NCBI RefSeq assembly: GCF_035975855.1 | Contig: NZ_CP109055.1 | Coordinates: 3,596,001-3,660,000, forward strand | Direction of reading: 5' to 3' | Length of the DNA: 64,000 nucleotides | Source: Streptomyces sp. NBC_01304 | Lineage (GTDB): Bacteria > Actinomycetota > Actinomycetes > Streptomycetales > Streptomycetaceae | Shown here: piece after piece, positions 18,908 through 27,624 of the stretch | Layout of the letters: the number at the start of each line of letters is the position of its first letter | Numbering within the stretch: position 1 is the first letter of the stretch | Notes under the pieces: model-generated | The model's input: the letters and a program-made list of their open reading frames with translations, nothing else | What the model was told of the DNA's origin: nothing | The model's database searches: none | Program-made: the position numbers and the translations under genes

Positions 18908-19942
18908 GTGACCGACCTGCACGCCTTCATCGCCGGACTGCCCAAGGCCGAGCTGCATGTGCACCACGTGGGGTCCGCCTCGCCGCGCATCGTCGCCGAG
19001 CTCGCCGCCCGGCACCCCGACTCCGCGGTGCCGACCGACCCCGAGGCGCTCGCCGACTACTTCACGTTCACGGACTTCGCGCACTTCATCAAGGTCTATC
19101 TGTCGGTGGTCGATCTCATCCGTACACCGGAGGACGTCCGCCTGCTGACCTTCGAGGTCGCCCGCGACATGGCCCGGCAGAACATCCGCTACGCCGAGCT
19201 GACCATCACCCCCTCCAGCTCCACCCTGCGCGGCGGCATCGACGCGCACGCCTTCATGGACGCCATCGAGGACGCCCGCAAGGCCGCCGAGGCCGAGCTC
19301 GGCGTCGTCCTGCGCTGGTGCTTCGACATCCCCGGCGAGGCCGGCCTCGAAGCCGCCGAGGAGACCCTGCGGCTCGCGACCACCGAGGGCCTGCGCCCCG
19401 AGGGCCTGGTCTCCTTCGGGCTCGGCGGACCCGAAATCGGCGTACCGCGCCCGCAGTTCAAGCCGTACTTCGACCAGGCGATCGCGGCCGGCCTGCACTC
19501 CGTGCCGCACGCGGGCGAGACCACCGGCCCCGGCACCATCTGGGACGCCCTGAACGACCTGGGCGCCGAGCGCATCGGCCACGGCACGAGCGCCACCCAG
19601 GACCCCGAGCTGCTCGCCCACCTCGCGAAGCACCGCATCCCGCTCGAGGTCTGCCCCACCTCGAACATCGCGACCCGCGCCGTGACCGACCTCGACCAGC
19701 ACCCGATCAAGGAGATGGTCGCGGCGGGCGTGGTCGTCACCATCAACTCGGACGACCCGCCGATGTTCGGCACCGACCTCAACAACGAGTACGCGGTCGC
19801 CGCCCGCCTCCTCGACCTCGACGAGCAGGGCCTCGCGACCCTCGCCAAGAACGCCGTCGAGGCGTCCTTCCTGGACGAGACCGGCAAGGCGAAGCTGGCG
19901 GCGGAGATCGACGCCTACACGACCCAGTGGCTCGCCCGCTGA
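18908..19942 (+). CDS. Adenosine deaminase family, probable aminofutalosine deaminase
   Basis: This 344-residue metal-dependent deaminase has its metal ligands in AELHVHHVGSASP (HxH) at the N terminus, HAGETTGP with a metal His, RIGHGTSA with the catalytic His, and TINSDDPPMF with the metal Asp. The HHVGSASP wording, rather than the usual HLDGS, is what I remember from the actinobacterial enzymes that turn aminofutalosine into futalosine in menaquinone synthesis (S. coelicolor SCO5662). Plain adenosine deamination remains possible. GTG 18908 has GGGGAGGA just upstream; the frame is open to 18692, but that part overlaps the promoter of the divergent gene. Confidence 0.83.
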   Translation: MTDLHAFIAGLPKAELHVHHVGSASPRIVAELAARHPDSAVPTDPEALADYFTFTDFAHFIKVYLSVVDLIRTPEDVRLLTFEVARDMARQNIRYAELTITPSSSTLRGGIDAHAFMDAIEDARKAAEAELGVVLRWCFDIPGEAGLEAAEETLRLATTEGLRPEGLVSFGLGGPEIGVPRPQFKPYFDQAIAAGLHSVPHAGETTGPGTIWDALNDLGAERIGHGTSATQDPELLAHLAKHRIPLEVCPTSNIATRAVTDLDQHPIKEMVAAGVVVTINSDDPPMFGTDLNNEYAVAARLLDLDEQGLATLAKNAVEASFLDETGKAKLAAEIDAYTTQWLAR

Positions 19943-20000
19943 GCCCCGCCGCACCCCGGCACGGGTCGCCCCCGACCTGGCCCCCGACCACAATGGCCAC

Positions 20001-20681
20001 ATGCAGACCGTGACCGCCGTGGGCCACCGGGGCGACCCGTACGTCGTCCGCGAGAACACCGTCGCCTCCCTGCGTTCCGCGCTCGCCGCGGGCGCGGACG
20101 CCGTGGAGATCGACGTACGGCTGACCCGCGACGACGTCCCCGTGCTGCTGCACGACGCCTCGCTCAAGCGGCTGTGGGGGCACGACCGGCCGCTGGCCGC
20201 GCTCTCCTCGGACGAGGTGCGCGGGATCACCTCCGGTGGAGTGCCCACGCTGGAGGAGGCCCTCGCTGGCACGGGGGACGACGCACGGCTCATGGTCGAT
20301 CTACCGGACGCGGATGCGCGTACCGCCCGGGCAGTCGTCGAGGTGATCCGCGCCTGCGGGGCCGAGGAGCGGGCGTACTACTGCGCGGGTCCGAGCGAAA
20401 TGCTCGCCGTGCGTGCCGCAGATCCGGCCGCCGAGATCGCCCTGACCTGGAAGTCCCTCGCGCCGCCCCGGCGTGCGCTGCTCGACGCGGTGCGCCCGCG
20501 CTGGCTGAACTACCGGTTCGGGCTCCTGGACCGGGAGTTGGTGGGGCAGGTGCACCGGGACGGATATCTGGTGTCGTGCTGGACGCCGGACACCGTGCGC
20601 TCGATGCGGCGGCTCCTGGACATGGGCGTCGACTCGATCACCACGAACCGCGTGGACGCCCTGCGCACGCTGGCCTGGTAA
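20001..20681 (+). CDS. Glycerophosphodiester phosphodiesterase
   Basis: This 226-residue GDPD-family TIM barrel has the catalytic HRG near residue 9 (AVGHRGDPY), then RENTVASLRSALAAGADAVEIDVRLT split into metal and substrate residues, and VPVLLHDASLKRLW with the second His. SCWTPDTVRSM and VDSITTNRVD close the barrel as usual. It would hydrolyse glycerophosphodiesters to glycerol-3-phosphate and an alcohol. There is no signal peptide, so it is cytoplasmic. It lies 58 nt after the deaminase gene on the same strand and could share its transcript, although the pathways have no obvious link. Confidence 0.88.
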   Translation: MQTVTAVGHRGDPYVVRENTVASLRSALAAGADAVEIDVRLTRDDVPVLLHDASLKRLWGHDRPLAALSSDEVRGITSGGVPTLEEALAGTGDDARLMVDLPDADARTARAVVEVIRACGAEERAYYCAGPSEMLAVRAADPAAEIALTWKSLAPPRRALLDAVRPRWLNYRFGLLDRELVGQVHRDGYLVSCWTPDTVRSMRRLLDMGVDSITTNRVDALRTLAW

Positions 20682-20723
20682 GCCGGGTGAGCACGCCGGC
20701 CGGGGTAAGGGGAGAGCCCCGCG

Positions 20724-21464
20724 TCAGCTCCGGCGGCGACGCCGGGCCGCGACCGCCTCGGGGTCGATCTCCGGATGGGACCACTCGGCCGCGAGCGCCA
20801 GGCTGTCCGCCCGCCCCGCGGTGACATGCCCGTGTGCCAGGACCGCCGCCCGGTCCGCGTCGCCGGCCGCGATCGCCTCGTACAGCTGCTCGTGCTCGGT
20901 GCACTCCTTGCCCGGGTCGCGCTGGGCGGTGAGCCGGAACAGCCAGTGCATGCGGGCCTCCAGAGGCCGCATCATGCCGGTGAGCAGCGGGTTCGCGGCG
21001 AGTTCGACGATGTCGGTGTGGAAGCCCGCGTTCGCGGCGGCGATGGTGTCACGGGAGCGGGAGCCGGCCGGCGCGCGGGTCGCGGCGCGCGCCTCGTCCA
21101 GCCGGGCCGCGAGCCGCTCCAGGCCCCCGGCGTCGGCGCGTTCGGCCGCCAGGCGTGCCGCGAGGGACTCCAGGGATTCGCGTACGTCGAACAAGTCGCG
21201 TACGTCGGTGGGGGTGAAGGGCGCGACCAGGGCGCCCCGGTGCGGCACCAGCAGGACGAGCCCGTCGGCCTCCAGGCGACGCAGGGCCTCGCGCAGCGGA
21301 ATGCGGGAGACCTCCAGCTCGGCGGCGAGGTCACGCTCCACCAGGCGCTGTCCGGGCTGGAGTTGGGCCTCGATGATGCGCCGGCGCAGGGTGTCGTACG
21401 CACGGTCGCGCAGGGAGCCGCGCTGCGAGCCGGGCGGGCGGGCTGCTGTCGCTGCTGACTTCAA
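20724..21464 (-). CDS. GntR/FadR-type transcriptional regulator
   Basis: This 246-residue regulator has an N-terminal winged helix (YDTLRRRIIEAQLQPGQRLV, then VSRIPLREALRRLEADGLV) and a C-terminal FCD ligand domain with metal-type His residues (GFHTDIVELAANPLL, HEQLYEAI). The start codon is TTG at 21464, chosen because GGAGG lies 8 nt upstream and there is no alternative in frame. It is divergent from the BMP-type importer operon, and a GGTATACC palindrome lies between them, so it probably controls that operon and itself. The effector is unknown. Confidence 0.87.
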   Translation of the reverse strand: MKSAATAARPPGSQRGSLRDRAYDTLRRRIIEAQLQPGQRLVERDLAAELEVSRIPLREALRRLEADGLVLLVPHRGALVAPFTPTDVRDLFDVRESLESLAARLAAERADAGGLERLAARLDEARAATRAPAGSRSRDTIAAANAGFHTDIVELAANPLLTGMMRPLEARMHWLFRLTAQRDPGKECTEHEQLYEAIAAGDADRAAVLAHGHVTAGRADSLALAAEWSHPEIDPEAVAARRRRRS

Positions 21465-21584
21465 GGGGGGATCCTCCAGTTTCCGGACCTGCCCACAGTA
21501 GGCCGCCGCCGGACGGGCACCTCGATTGCTAACGGGCTCCTAACCTCGCGGAAACACGCCACCCCGAGACTGAGGCGACTTAAC

Positions 21585-21592
21585 GGTATACC
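21585..21592. promoter_or_regulatory. Candidate GntR/FadR operator
   Basis: GGTATACC is a perfect 8-bp palindrome, within ACGGTATACCAGT, in the 237-nt gap between the gntR-type gene and the importer operon. FadR-subfamily sites often have a GT-N-AC core of this kind. It is AT-rich in a GC-rich region, which makes chance less likely. Binding is inferred. Confidence 0.5.
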
Positions 21593-21595
21593 AGT

Positions 21596-21688
21596 AACTG
21601 GTTGCCGGCCCTTCGTCCCGCTGGCTTGCGGGCCCCCGTCCATCCGGCTTCGGGCCCCTCGCCCAACTGGCTTGCGAGCCCTTCGTCT
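21596..21688 (+). repeat. Four degenerate 24-nt repeats in the importer leader
   Basis: Units begin at about 21596, 21620, 21644 and 21665, each built around CTGGCTTGCGGGCCC followed by TTCGTCC or a variant. The third unit is about 3 nt shorter. They lie just before the ribosome binding site (TTGGAGG at about 21687) of the BMP-like gene, within its probable mRNA leader. Confidence 0.65.
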
Positions 21689-21701
21689 TGGAGGCACTTC
21701 A

Positions 21702-22730
21702 GTGGCGTACTCCCCTTCCGGCGCCTCGCCGATTCCCCGCACCGCGGTCTCCTCCGCCGCCGTCGCCGTGTGCGGGCTGCTGCTGCTCACCGGCTGCGGC
21801 GGCACGTCCTCCGCCGAGGGCAAGGACGGCGGCGGCAAGCTCAGGGTCGGGGTGCTCTTCCCCGGCTCGCTCTCCGACGACGGCTTCATGGAGTCGGCGT
21901 ACCTCGGCTATCAGCGGGCCGCCAAGACCCATCGGGGCAAGGTCGACTTCAGCAAGGTCGAGCAGGTCGCGCCGGCCGACTACGAGCAGGCCCTGGTCCG
22001 CTTCGCCACCAAGTCCGACCTGGTCGTCTCGCTCGGCGGGCAGACCGACGCGGCCGTACGCAAGGTCGCGGCGCGCTTCCCCCAGGTGAAGTTCGCGGAG
22101 ATCGGCGGCCCGGCCGACGCGAAGCCGCTCACGAACCTCGCCCTGTACGACCCGCAGCAGGCCGAGGGGGCCTTCCTCGCCGGTGCCGCCTCCGCGCTGC
22201 TCTCCGAGAAGGGGACGGTCGCCTTCGTCGGGGGTGCGGAACTGCCCGCGATCGTGAACGCGGCCGAGGAGTTCGAGAAGGGCGCGAAGGCCGCGGACCC
22301 GAAGGTGAAGGTCCTGGGCCCGCAGTACGTGGGCGACTTCAACGACGCCGCCAGGGCCAAGCAGTCGGCGCTCGCCGACTTCGGGGCCGGGGCGGACGTC
22401 CTCGGGCAGATCCTCAATCTGGGCCACAAGGGCGTCGCGCAGGCCGCTCAGCAGCGTAAGGGCGCATTGATCGGAGGTCCGATCGCCCACAAGTGCGGGA
22501 CCGAGGCGGCGTACGCCGGGTACGTCGAGACGGACATCGGCGCGGAGATCGAGTACGCGGTGGACCGGCTGGCCGCCGGGAAGTGGAAGGCGGAGTCGGT
22601 CCGCTTCGGGCTGACCTTCGAGGAGCCGCACAACGACATCGTGCTCTGCGAGAAGCCCGACGCCTCCGCGCAGAAGACCCTCGACGAGCTCAAGTCGAAG
22701 ATCGCGGCCGGGGAGATCAAGACCCGATGA
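21702..22730 (+). CDS. BMP-family substrate-binding lipoprotein
   Basis: This 342-residue lipoprotein of the BMP/PnrA/Med family binds nucleosides or related ligands for ABC import. The signal region ends in the lipobox LLTGC near residue 32. The mature part follows the family plan: RVGVLFPGSLSDDGF, then VVSLGGQTD and VAFVGGAELPAI. GTG 21702 has TTGGAGG about 8 nt upstream; an ATG at 21672 would add ten residues with no ribosome binding site. It overlaps the ATPase gene by ATGA. Ligand identity (nucleoside, purine or other) is inferred from family membership only. Confidence 0.85.
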   Translation: MAYSPSGASPIPRTAVSSAAVAVCGLLLLTGCGGTSSAEGKDGGGKLRVGVLFPGSLSDDGFMESAYLGYQRAAKTHRGKVDFSKVEQVAPADYEQALVRFATKSDLVVSLGGQTDAAVRKVAARFPQVKFAEIGGPADAKPLTNLALYDPQQAEGAFLAGAASALLSEKGTVAFVGGAELPAIVNAAEEFEKGAKAADPKVKVLGPQYVGDFNDAARAKQSALADFGAGADVLGQILNLGHKGVAQAAQQRKGALIGGPIAHKCGTEAAYAGYVETDIGAEIEYAVDRLAAGKWKAESVRFGLTFEEPHNDIVLCEKPDASAQKTLDELKSKIAAGEIKTR

Positions 22731-24367
22731 CCACGGCCGCCGACACTCATGGGCGGGCCCCCGCCCTCGAAGTCACCGGGCTCGCCAAGTCCTTCGGCGC
22801 GGTCAGCGCGCTGGACGGGGTGGACCTCGTCGTCGAACCCGGCAGTGTGCACTGCGTCCTCGGCGAGAACGGGGCGGGCAAGTCCACGCTCTGCCATGTG
22901 ATCGGCGGCTCGCTCACCGCGGACACCGGGACGCTGCGGCTGTACGGGCAGCCGTACGCACCACGGCGTCCCGCCGACGCGCTGGCCGCCGGAATCGCCA
23001 TGGTGCACCAGCACTTCAGCCTCGTGCCGACGCTGACCGTCGGCGAGAATCTGCGGCTGCTGCGGCTGCGGGACCTGCCACGGCGGATCGCGCGGGTACG
23101 TGCCGAGTACGGCCTCGAACTGGACCTGGACGCCCGGATCGGGGACCTGCCGGTCGGGGTGCGGCAGCGGGTCGAGATCGTGAAGGCGCTGCTGCACGCA
23201 CCTCGGCTGCTGCTGCTCGACGAGCCCACCGGAGTGCTCGACCCGGCCGGGACCGATGCGCTCCTTGCCACCTGTCGGCGCATCGCGGAGGCCGGGCACG
23301 CGGTGGTCCTCGTGACGCACAAGCTGGGCGAGGTGGCCCGCGCGGGGGACGCGGCGACCGTGCTGCGGGGCGGGCGGGTGGCGGGTGCGGGGCCGTTGTC
23401 CGAGCTGCCGCCCGAGCGCCTGGTCCCGTTGATGATCGGCCGGCCCGCGGCTTCCCTGGATGCTTCGCTCGCGGGGTCGATCGGCCTGACTCCCGTCAAC
23501 TCCAAGGGAACTGGCGGCAGTTGCAGCTCGCCTGCCGAGACGGACGCAGGCCACCCCGACAGCGGCCTCGCGCTGCGCCTGCGCGACCTCACCGTGCGCC
23601 GCGCCGACGGGACGTACGCGCTCGACCGGGTCTCGCTCGACGTCGCGCGCGGCGAGATCGTCGGCATCGCCGGGGTCGACGGCAACGGGCAGAGCGAACT
23701 CATGGCCGTGCTCGGCGGATCCCTCGCCCCGGACGGCGGGAGCGTGGAAGTGGGCGGTACGGATCTCACGCACGCCACGCCCGCGGCACGGACCCGCGCC
23801 GGGCTCGGGGTGGTCCCCGAGGACCGGCATCACGAGGGCTGCGTACCGCAGTTGTCGGTCGCGGAGAACCTCTTCCTCGGGCGGCTCGACCGGTTTCGCC
23901 GGTACGGGGTGTTCCTGGACCGGCGGGCGATGCGGAGGGCCGCCGAGCTCGTGATCGCCGAGCATCGGATTCGGGCGGACGGGCCGGGCGCACCCATGGC
24001 CTCGCTGTCCGGCGGCAACCAGCAGAAGGCCGTACTGGCAAGGGAGTTGGCCCTGGATCCCTTGGTCTGCCTCGCCGCCGCGCAGCCCACCCGGGGCCTC
24101 GACGTCGGCGCGGTGGACGCGGTCCACGGGCGCGTTCGTGAGGCGGCTGCCGCCGGGTCGGGAGCGCTGGTGGTCTCTGCCGAGTTGGACGAGTTGCTGG
24201 GTCTGTGCGATCGCATCGCGGTGGCTTATCGGGGGAGGTTGCTCGGCTCCGTCGAGGCGGGTGCCTGCGGCGCGCGGGAGCGGATCGGGCGCCTGATGCT
24301 AGGCGCGGAAGCGGCGGGGGCCGACTTGCCGGAGCCTGACTCGCGGACCTCGGCCGTGTCGGCGTAA
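22727..24367 (+). CDS. Nucleoside-type ABC transporter ATPase, two ATP-binding domains
   Basis: This 546-residue double ABC ATPase of the NupA/RbsA class has a first domain with intact Walker A GENGAGKST and Walker B LLLLDEPTGVLD. Its signature is replaced by LPVGVRQRVEI, as in this subfamily. The second domain has the degenerate Walker A GVDGNGQSEL usual for these proteins, signature LSGGNQQKAVLAREL and CLAAAQPTRGLD. A linker of about 50 residues joins them. It overlaps the binding-protein stop by 4 nt and is followed, after an intergenic repeat, by two permease genes. Confidence 0.9.
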   Translation: MTTAADTHGRAPALEVTGLAKSFGAVSALDGVDLVVEPGSVHCVLGENGAGKSTLCHVIGGSLTADTGTLRLYGQPYAPRRPADALAAGIAMVHQHFSLVPTLTVGENLRLLRLRDLPRRIARVRAEYGLELDLDARIGDLPVGVRQRVEIVKALLHAPRLLLLDEPTGVLDPAGTDALLATCRRIAEAGHAVVLVTHKLGEVARAGDAATVLRGGRVAGAGPLSELPPERLVPLMIGRPAASLDASLAGSIGLTPVNSKGTGGSCSSPAETDAGHPDSGLALRLRDLTVRRADGTYALDRVSLDVARGEIVGIAGVDGNGQSELMAVLGGSLAPDGGSVEVGGTDLTHATPAARTRAGLGVVPEDRHHEGCVPQLSVAENLFLGRLDRFRRYGVFLDRRAMRRAAELVIAEHRIRADGPGAPMASLSGGNQQKAVLARELALDPLVCLAAAQPTRGLDVGAVDAVHGRVREAAAAGSGALVVSAELDELLGLCDRIAVAYRGRLLGSVEAGACGARERIGRLMLGAEAAGADLPEPDSRTSAVSA

Positions 24368-24398
24368 GCGCTCCGCAGGAAGTGCCGCGAGAGGCCGT

Positions 24399-24456
24399 CT
24401 GTCCACTGCGGCGCCGTCGTGGCTGGTCGCGCAGTTCCCCGCGCCCCTTCGGGGCA
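24399..24456 (+). repeat. Dispersed Streptomyces intergenic repeat, type B
   Basis: The stretch contains GGCTGGTCGCGCAGTTCCCC followed by a GCGCCCC-TTC-GGGGC hairpin. The same element occurs inverted at 34259-34313. It is a sequence I know as common between Streptomyces genes. Here it splits the ATPase from the permeases of one importer operon. Confidence 0.8.
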
Positions 24457-24494
24457 CGCCCCCCTTCCCCGACTCCTCCCATCAAGGACTCCCC

Positions 24495-25616
24495 ATGCCC
24501 GCCCCACCCCTACGTCACCCCCTCCCCATAGCCGTCCTCGCCGGGCTGCTCGCCGCGGCCATCGGCATGGCGCTCGTCATCGCCGCCGGAGCCGACCCCG
24601 TCGCCGCCTGGGCCGCTCTGGAAGAGGGGATGTTCGGGTCGCCGTACGCGCTCGGCAGTTCCCTCAACTCCGCCGCGGTCCTCGCCCTCATCGCCACCGG
24701 CTTCACCGTCGCGCACCGCGCGGGACTGGTGAACGTGGGCGGCGAGGGGCAGCTCTGCGCGGGCGGCATCGCGGCCGCGGCCACCGGGCTCGCCCTGCCC
24801 GCAGGCATCCCCACGGTGATCGGCGTCCCGGTCACGCTCGCCGCGGGCTTCCTCGCCGGTGCGCTGTGGGCCGGGATCGCCGCCTGGCTGAAGACGGCGC
24901 GCGGCACCAGCGAGGTGATCACGACGCTGCTCCTCAACTTCATCGGCACCGGGCTCGTCTCGGTGGCCGTGCACGAGGCGGCCCTGCTGCGCCAGCCGGT
25001 GACGTCGTCGGAAACACTCCCCCAGTCCGCGCCCCTCCCGGTCGGCGCCCAACTGCCGCTCATCGGCGGGGTCGAGTCGCCCGCGACGGCCGTCGTCGTG
25101 ATCGCGGCGGTGGCGGTCGTGGTCACCGGCGTCGTGCTGCGGCACACTCCCGTGGGCCTGCGCCTGAAGTCGGTCGGGCACTCCCCCGCCGCCTCGGCCC
25201 GGCTCGGTCTGCCCGTCGCCCGCCTGGAGACGGGCGGCCTCACCTTCGCGGGCGGCCTCGCCGGGGTGGCGGGCGCGGCGCTGGTCGCGACGGCGCCGTA
25301 CGTCCTCGCCGAGCACTTCTCTTCTGGCTACGGCTTCTCCGGACTGGTCGTCGGCCTGCTCGCGCGTGGCTCGCTGACCGCCGTCGCCGCGACCTCGCTG
25401 CTCTTCGGCTTCCTCACCAGCGGCGGCATCAACCTCCAGCTGGCGGCGGAGGTCCCGGCGTCCTCCGTACAGATCGTGCAGAGCCTGCTGGTGCTGTTCA
25501 TCGCGGCCGCCATGCTCTGGAGCAACCACGCAGGCAACAAGCACCCGGGCGGCAACCACACCGGCAGCCACACCGACAGCCACACCGGCAGCGACCCCAC
25601 CCGGAGCACCTCATGA
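24495..25616 (+). CDS. Nucleoside-type ABC transporter permease (first)
   Basis: This 373-residue membrane protein of the branched-chain/nucleoside permease family has about nine hydrophobic helices. Typical segments are HRAGLVNVGGEGQLCAGG near residue 75 and LKSVGHSPAASARLGL. The final 30 residues are an odd hydrophilic tail rich in His, Asn, Gly and Thr (repeats like SHTGSHTDSHTGS), encoded by a short tandem DNA repeat; it may bind metal or be neutral. It overlaps the next permease by ATGA. Confidence 0.88.
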   Translation: MPAPPLRHPLPIAVLAGLLAAAIGMALVIAAGADPVAAWAALEEGMFGSPYALGSSLNSAAVLALIATGFTVAHRAGLVNVGGEGQLCAGGIAAAATGLALPAGIPTVIGVPVTLAAGFLAGALWAGIAAWLKTARGTSEVITTLLLNFIGTGLVSVAVHEAALLRQPVTSSETLPQSAPLPVGAQLPLIGGVESPATAVVVIAAVAVVVTGVVLRHTPVGLRLKSVGHSPAASARLGLPVARLETGGLTFAGGLAGVAGAALVATAPYVLAEHFSSGYGFSGLVVGLLARGSLTAVAATSLLFGFLTSGGINLQLAAEVPASSVQIVQSLLVLFIAAAMLWSNHAGNKHPGGNHTGSHTDSHTGSDPTRSTS

Positions 25617-26536
25617 GCGCCGTCGTCGACGAACTGGCCTCGGGCGGCGTCCGCCTGGCCGTCCCTCTCCTGCTCGCCTCCAGCGGTGAACTGCTCAGCG
25701 AACGCGCGGGAGTTCTCAACCTCTCCGTCGAAGGCATGATGCTGACCGGCGCCTTCGCGGGCGCCGGCGGAGCCCTCGCCTCCGGCAGCGCGGCCGTCGG
25801 CGCGCTCACCGCGCTGGCTGCCGGGCTCCTGTTCGCCGCGCTGCAGGCCCTGCTCTCCGTCACCCTGCGGGCCGACCAGATCGTCACGGGCATCACCGCC
25901 AACGCGCTGGCCCTGGGCGCAACGACGTACGGCGCGCGGCTGCTCTTCGGCGACGGCAAGGCCGACTCCGTGCCCGGCTTCGACCCGCTGCCCGTCCCCG
26001 GCCTGCACCGCATCCCGGTCCTCGGCCCGGCCCTCTTCGAGCAGACCGCACTCGGCTATGCCGCCTTCGCGATCGCGGCCGCGCTCGCCTTTGGACTGAG
26101 CAGGCGTACGCAGTGGGGCCTGGTCATCGACGCGGTCGGCGAGGACGCCACCACCGCGGACCGCTGCGGAAGGCCCGTCCAGGCGGTGCGCTACGCCGTC
26201 GTCCTCGTCACCGGTGCCGTCTCCGGGCTCGCGGGCGCCCAGCTCGCGCTGTCCGAGGTGCACGCGTTCAGCGACAACATCACCGGCGGCATCGGCTATC
26301 TCGCGGTGGTCGCGGTGATCGCAGGGCGGTGGCGCGCCTGGCCGACCGTCGCGGCCTGCCTCTTCTTCGGCGTCGCACAGTCCCTGCAGTTCGCGGCCCC
26401 CGCCCTCGGTCTGCACGTCTCGGCGCCACTGCTCACCACGCTGCCGTACGTGTTCGCGCTGCTCGCCGTCAGCGGTCTGGTCGGCCGCAGCCGGGCCCCG
26501 TCGGGGCTCACCGTGCCGTTCGTACGCGGCACATGA
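25613..26536 (+). CDS. Nucleoside-type ABC transporter permease (second)
   Basis: This 307-residue permease is the partner of the preceding one. LSERAGVLNLSVEGMMLTGA near residue 30 is the family signature, and the rest is about eight hydrophobic helices. ATG 25613 overlaps the upstream stop. Together with the lipoprotein and the double ATPase it makes a complete importer. The ornithine cyclodeaminase family gene starts 74 nt later on the same strand and may belong to the operon. Confidence 0.9.
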   Translation: MSAVVDELASGGVRLAVPLLLASSGELLSERAGVLNLSVEGMMLTGAFAGAGGALASGSAAVGALTALAAGLLFAALQALLSVTLRADQIVTGITANALALGATTYGARLLFGDGKADSVPGFDPLPVPGLHRIPVLGPALFEQTALGYAAFAIAAALAFGLSRRTQWGLVIDAVGEDATTADRCGRPVQAVRYAVVLVTGAVSGLAGAQLALSEVHAFSDNITGGIGYLAVVAVIAGRWRAWPTVAACLFFGVAQSLQFAAPALGLHVSAPLLTTLPYVFALLAVSGLVGRSRAPSGLTVPFVRGT

Positions 26537-26609
26537 TCACCCAGACCCGACAATCGACCGATGGCCCGCACGAATTGACCGCCGGCCTGCACGCTCCCGG
26601 AGGAACCCC

Positions 26610-27611
26610 ATGCCCCAGACCCTGATCCTGACCCGCTCCGACGTCCTCGGGCTGCTCGCCGACGCCACCGGGGAAGTCGAGTCCGCGGTGCAGCGGGCCC
26701 ACCGGGACCTGGCGCTCGGCCGTGCCGTCCTGCCCGCCCCGCCGGCGATGGCCCTGCCCGGCTCGGACGGGACCTTCCTGGCGATGGCCTCGGCCTCGGC
26801 CCCGGCCGGCCTGGCCGCGGTGAAACTCCTGGCCGACCTGCCCGGCAACCGGGAGCGGGGCCTGCCCGTGCAGCGCTCGTCCGTCCTGGTGACCTCGACG
26901 GAGACCGGCGCCCCCGAGGCGCTGCTCGACGGCGGCGCGCTCACCCGGGTGCGGACCGCCGCGGCCACCGCGGTCGCCACCCGCGCCCTGGCCCGCGCGG
27001 ACGCCCGCACCCTCGGCCTCATCGGCACCGGCCCGCTGGCCCACGCCCATGCCCACGCGCTGCTGCCGGCCCGCGCCTACGAGCGGATCGTGCTATGGGG
27101 ACGTACGCCGTCCAGGAGCCAGGAACTCGCCACCACGCTGACCTCCGAACTCGGCCTGGAGGCAAAGGTGTTGGACTCCCCCCGGGCCGTCACGGAGGCG
27201 GCCGACGTCCTGTGCACACTCACCCCGTCCCGCGAACCCCTCGTACGTGGCGCCTGGTTCCTCGACGGCCAGCACATCAACGCGGTCGGCGCCCCGCCCC
27301 GCCCCGACCACCGGGAGATCGACACCGCAGGGGTCGTACGCTCCCGGATCGTCGTGGACGCCTTCGACACGGCGCGGGCGAAGTCCGGCGAGGTACTGAT
27401 CCCGCTCGCCGAGGGCGCCCTCGGCGAGGACGACTTCCGCTGCGAGCTCGGCCAGGTCCTGGCCGGACTCGCGCCCGGCCGGACCTCCGACGCCGAGATC
27501 ACCCTGTTCGACTCCGTGGGCGTGGGCCTCCAGGACCTGGCCACGGCCCGCCTCCTGATCGACCTCGCCCGGGAACGGGACGTGGGCACCCTCATCGACC
27601 TCGGCGCCTGA
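26610..27611 (+). CDS. Ornithine cyclodeaminase/mu-crystallin family protein
   Basis: This 333-residue NAD(P)-binding enzyme has a Rossmann motif LGLIGTGPLAHAHAHAL near residue 137 and the family DGGALTRVRTAAATAVA before it. INAVGAPPRPDHREID and the C-terminal LFDSVGVGLQDLATARL are typical. Family members include ornithine cyclodeaminase, alanine dehydrogenase and imine reductases. The glycine-rich loop is GTGPLA rather than GxGxQA, so the substrate cannot be assigned. The position after an importer operon hints that it handles the imported compound. An AGGAACCCC ribosome binding site precedes ATG 26610. Confidence 0.82.
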   Translation: MPQTLILTRSDVLGLLADATGEVESAVQRAHRDLALGRAVLPAPPAMALPGSDGTFLAMASASAPAGLAAVKLLADLPGNRERGLPVQRSSVLVTSTETGAPEALLDGGALTRVRTAAATAVATRALARADARTLGLIGTGPLAHAHAHALLPARAYERIVLWGRTPSRSQELATTLTSELGLEAKVLDSPRAVTEAADVLCTLTPSREPLVRGAWFLDGQHINAVGAPPRPDHREIDTAGVVRSRIVVDAFDTARAKSGEVLIPLAEGALGEDDFRCELGQVLAGLAPGRTSDAEITLFDSVGVGLQDLATARLLIDLARERDVGTLIDLGA

Positions 27612-27624
27612 CCTGCGGGGCAGG

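Noticed and set aside
24419..25612. 705-codon frame running from 24419 through the second permease
   Set aside because: Its first 398 codons are a shifted reading of the first permease; only the part from 25613 is the real second permease.
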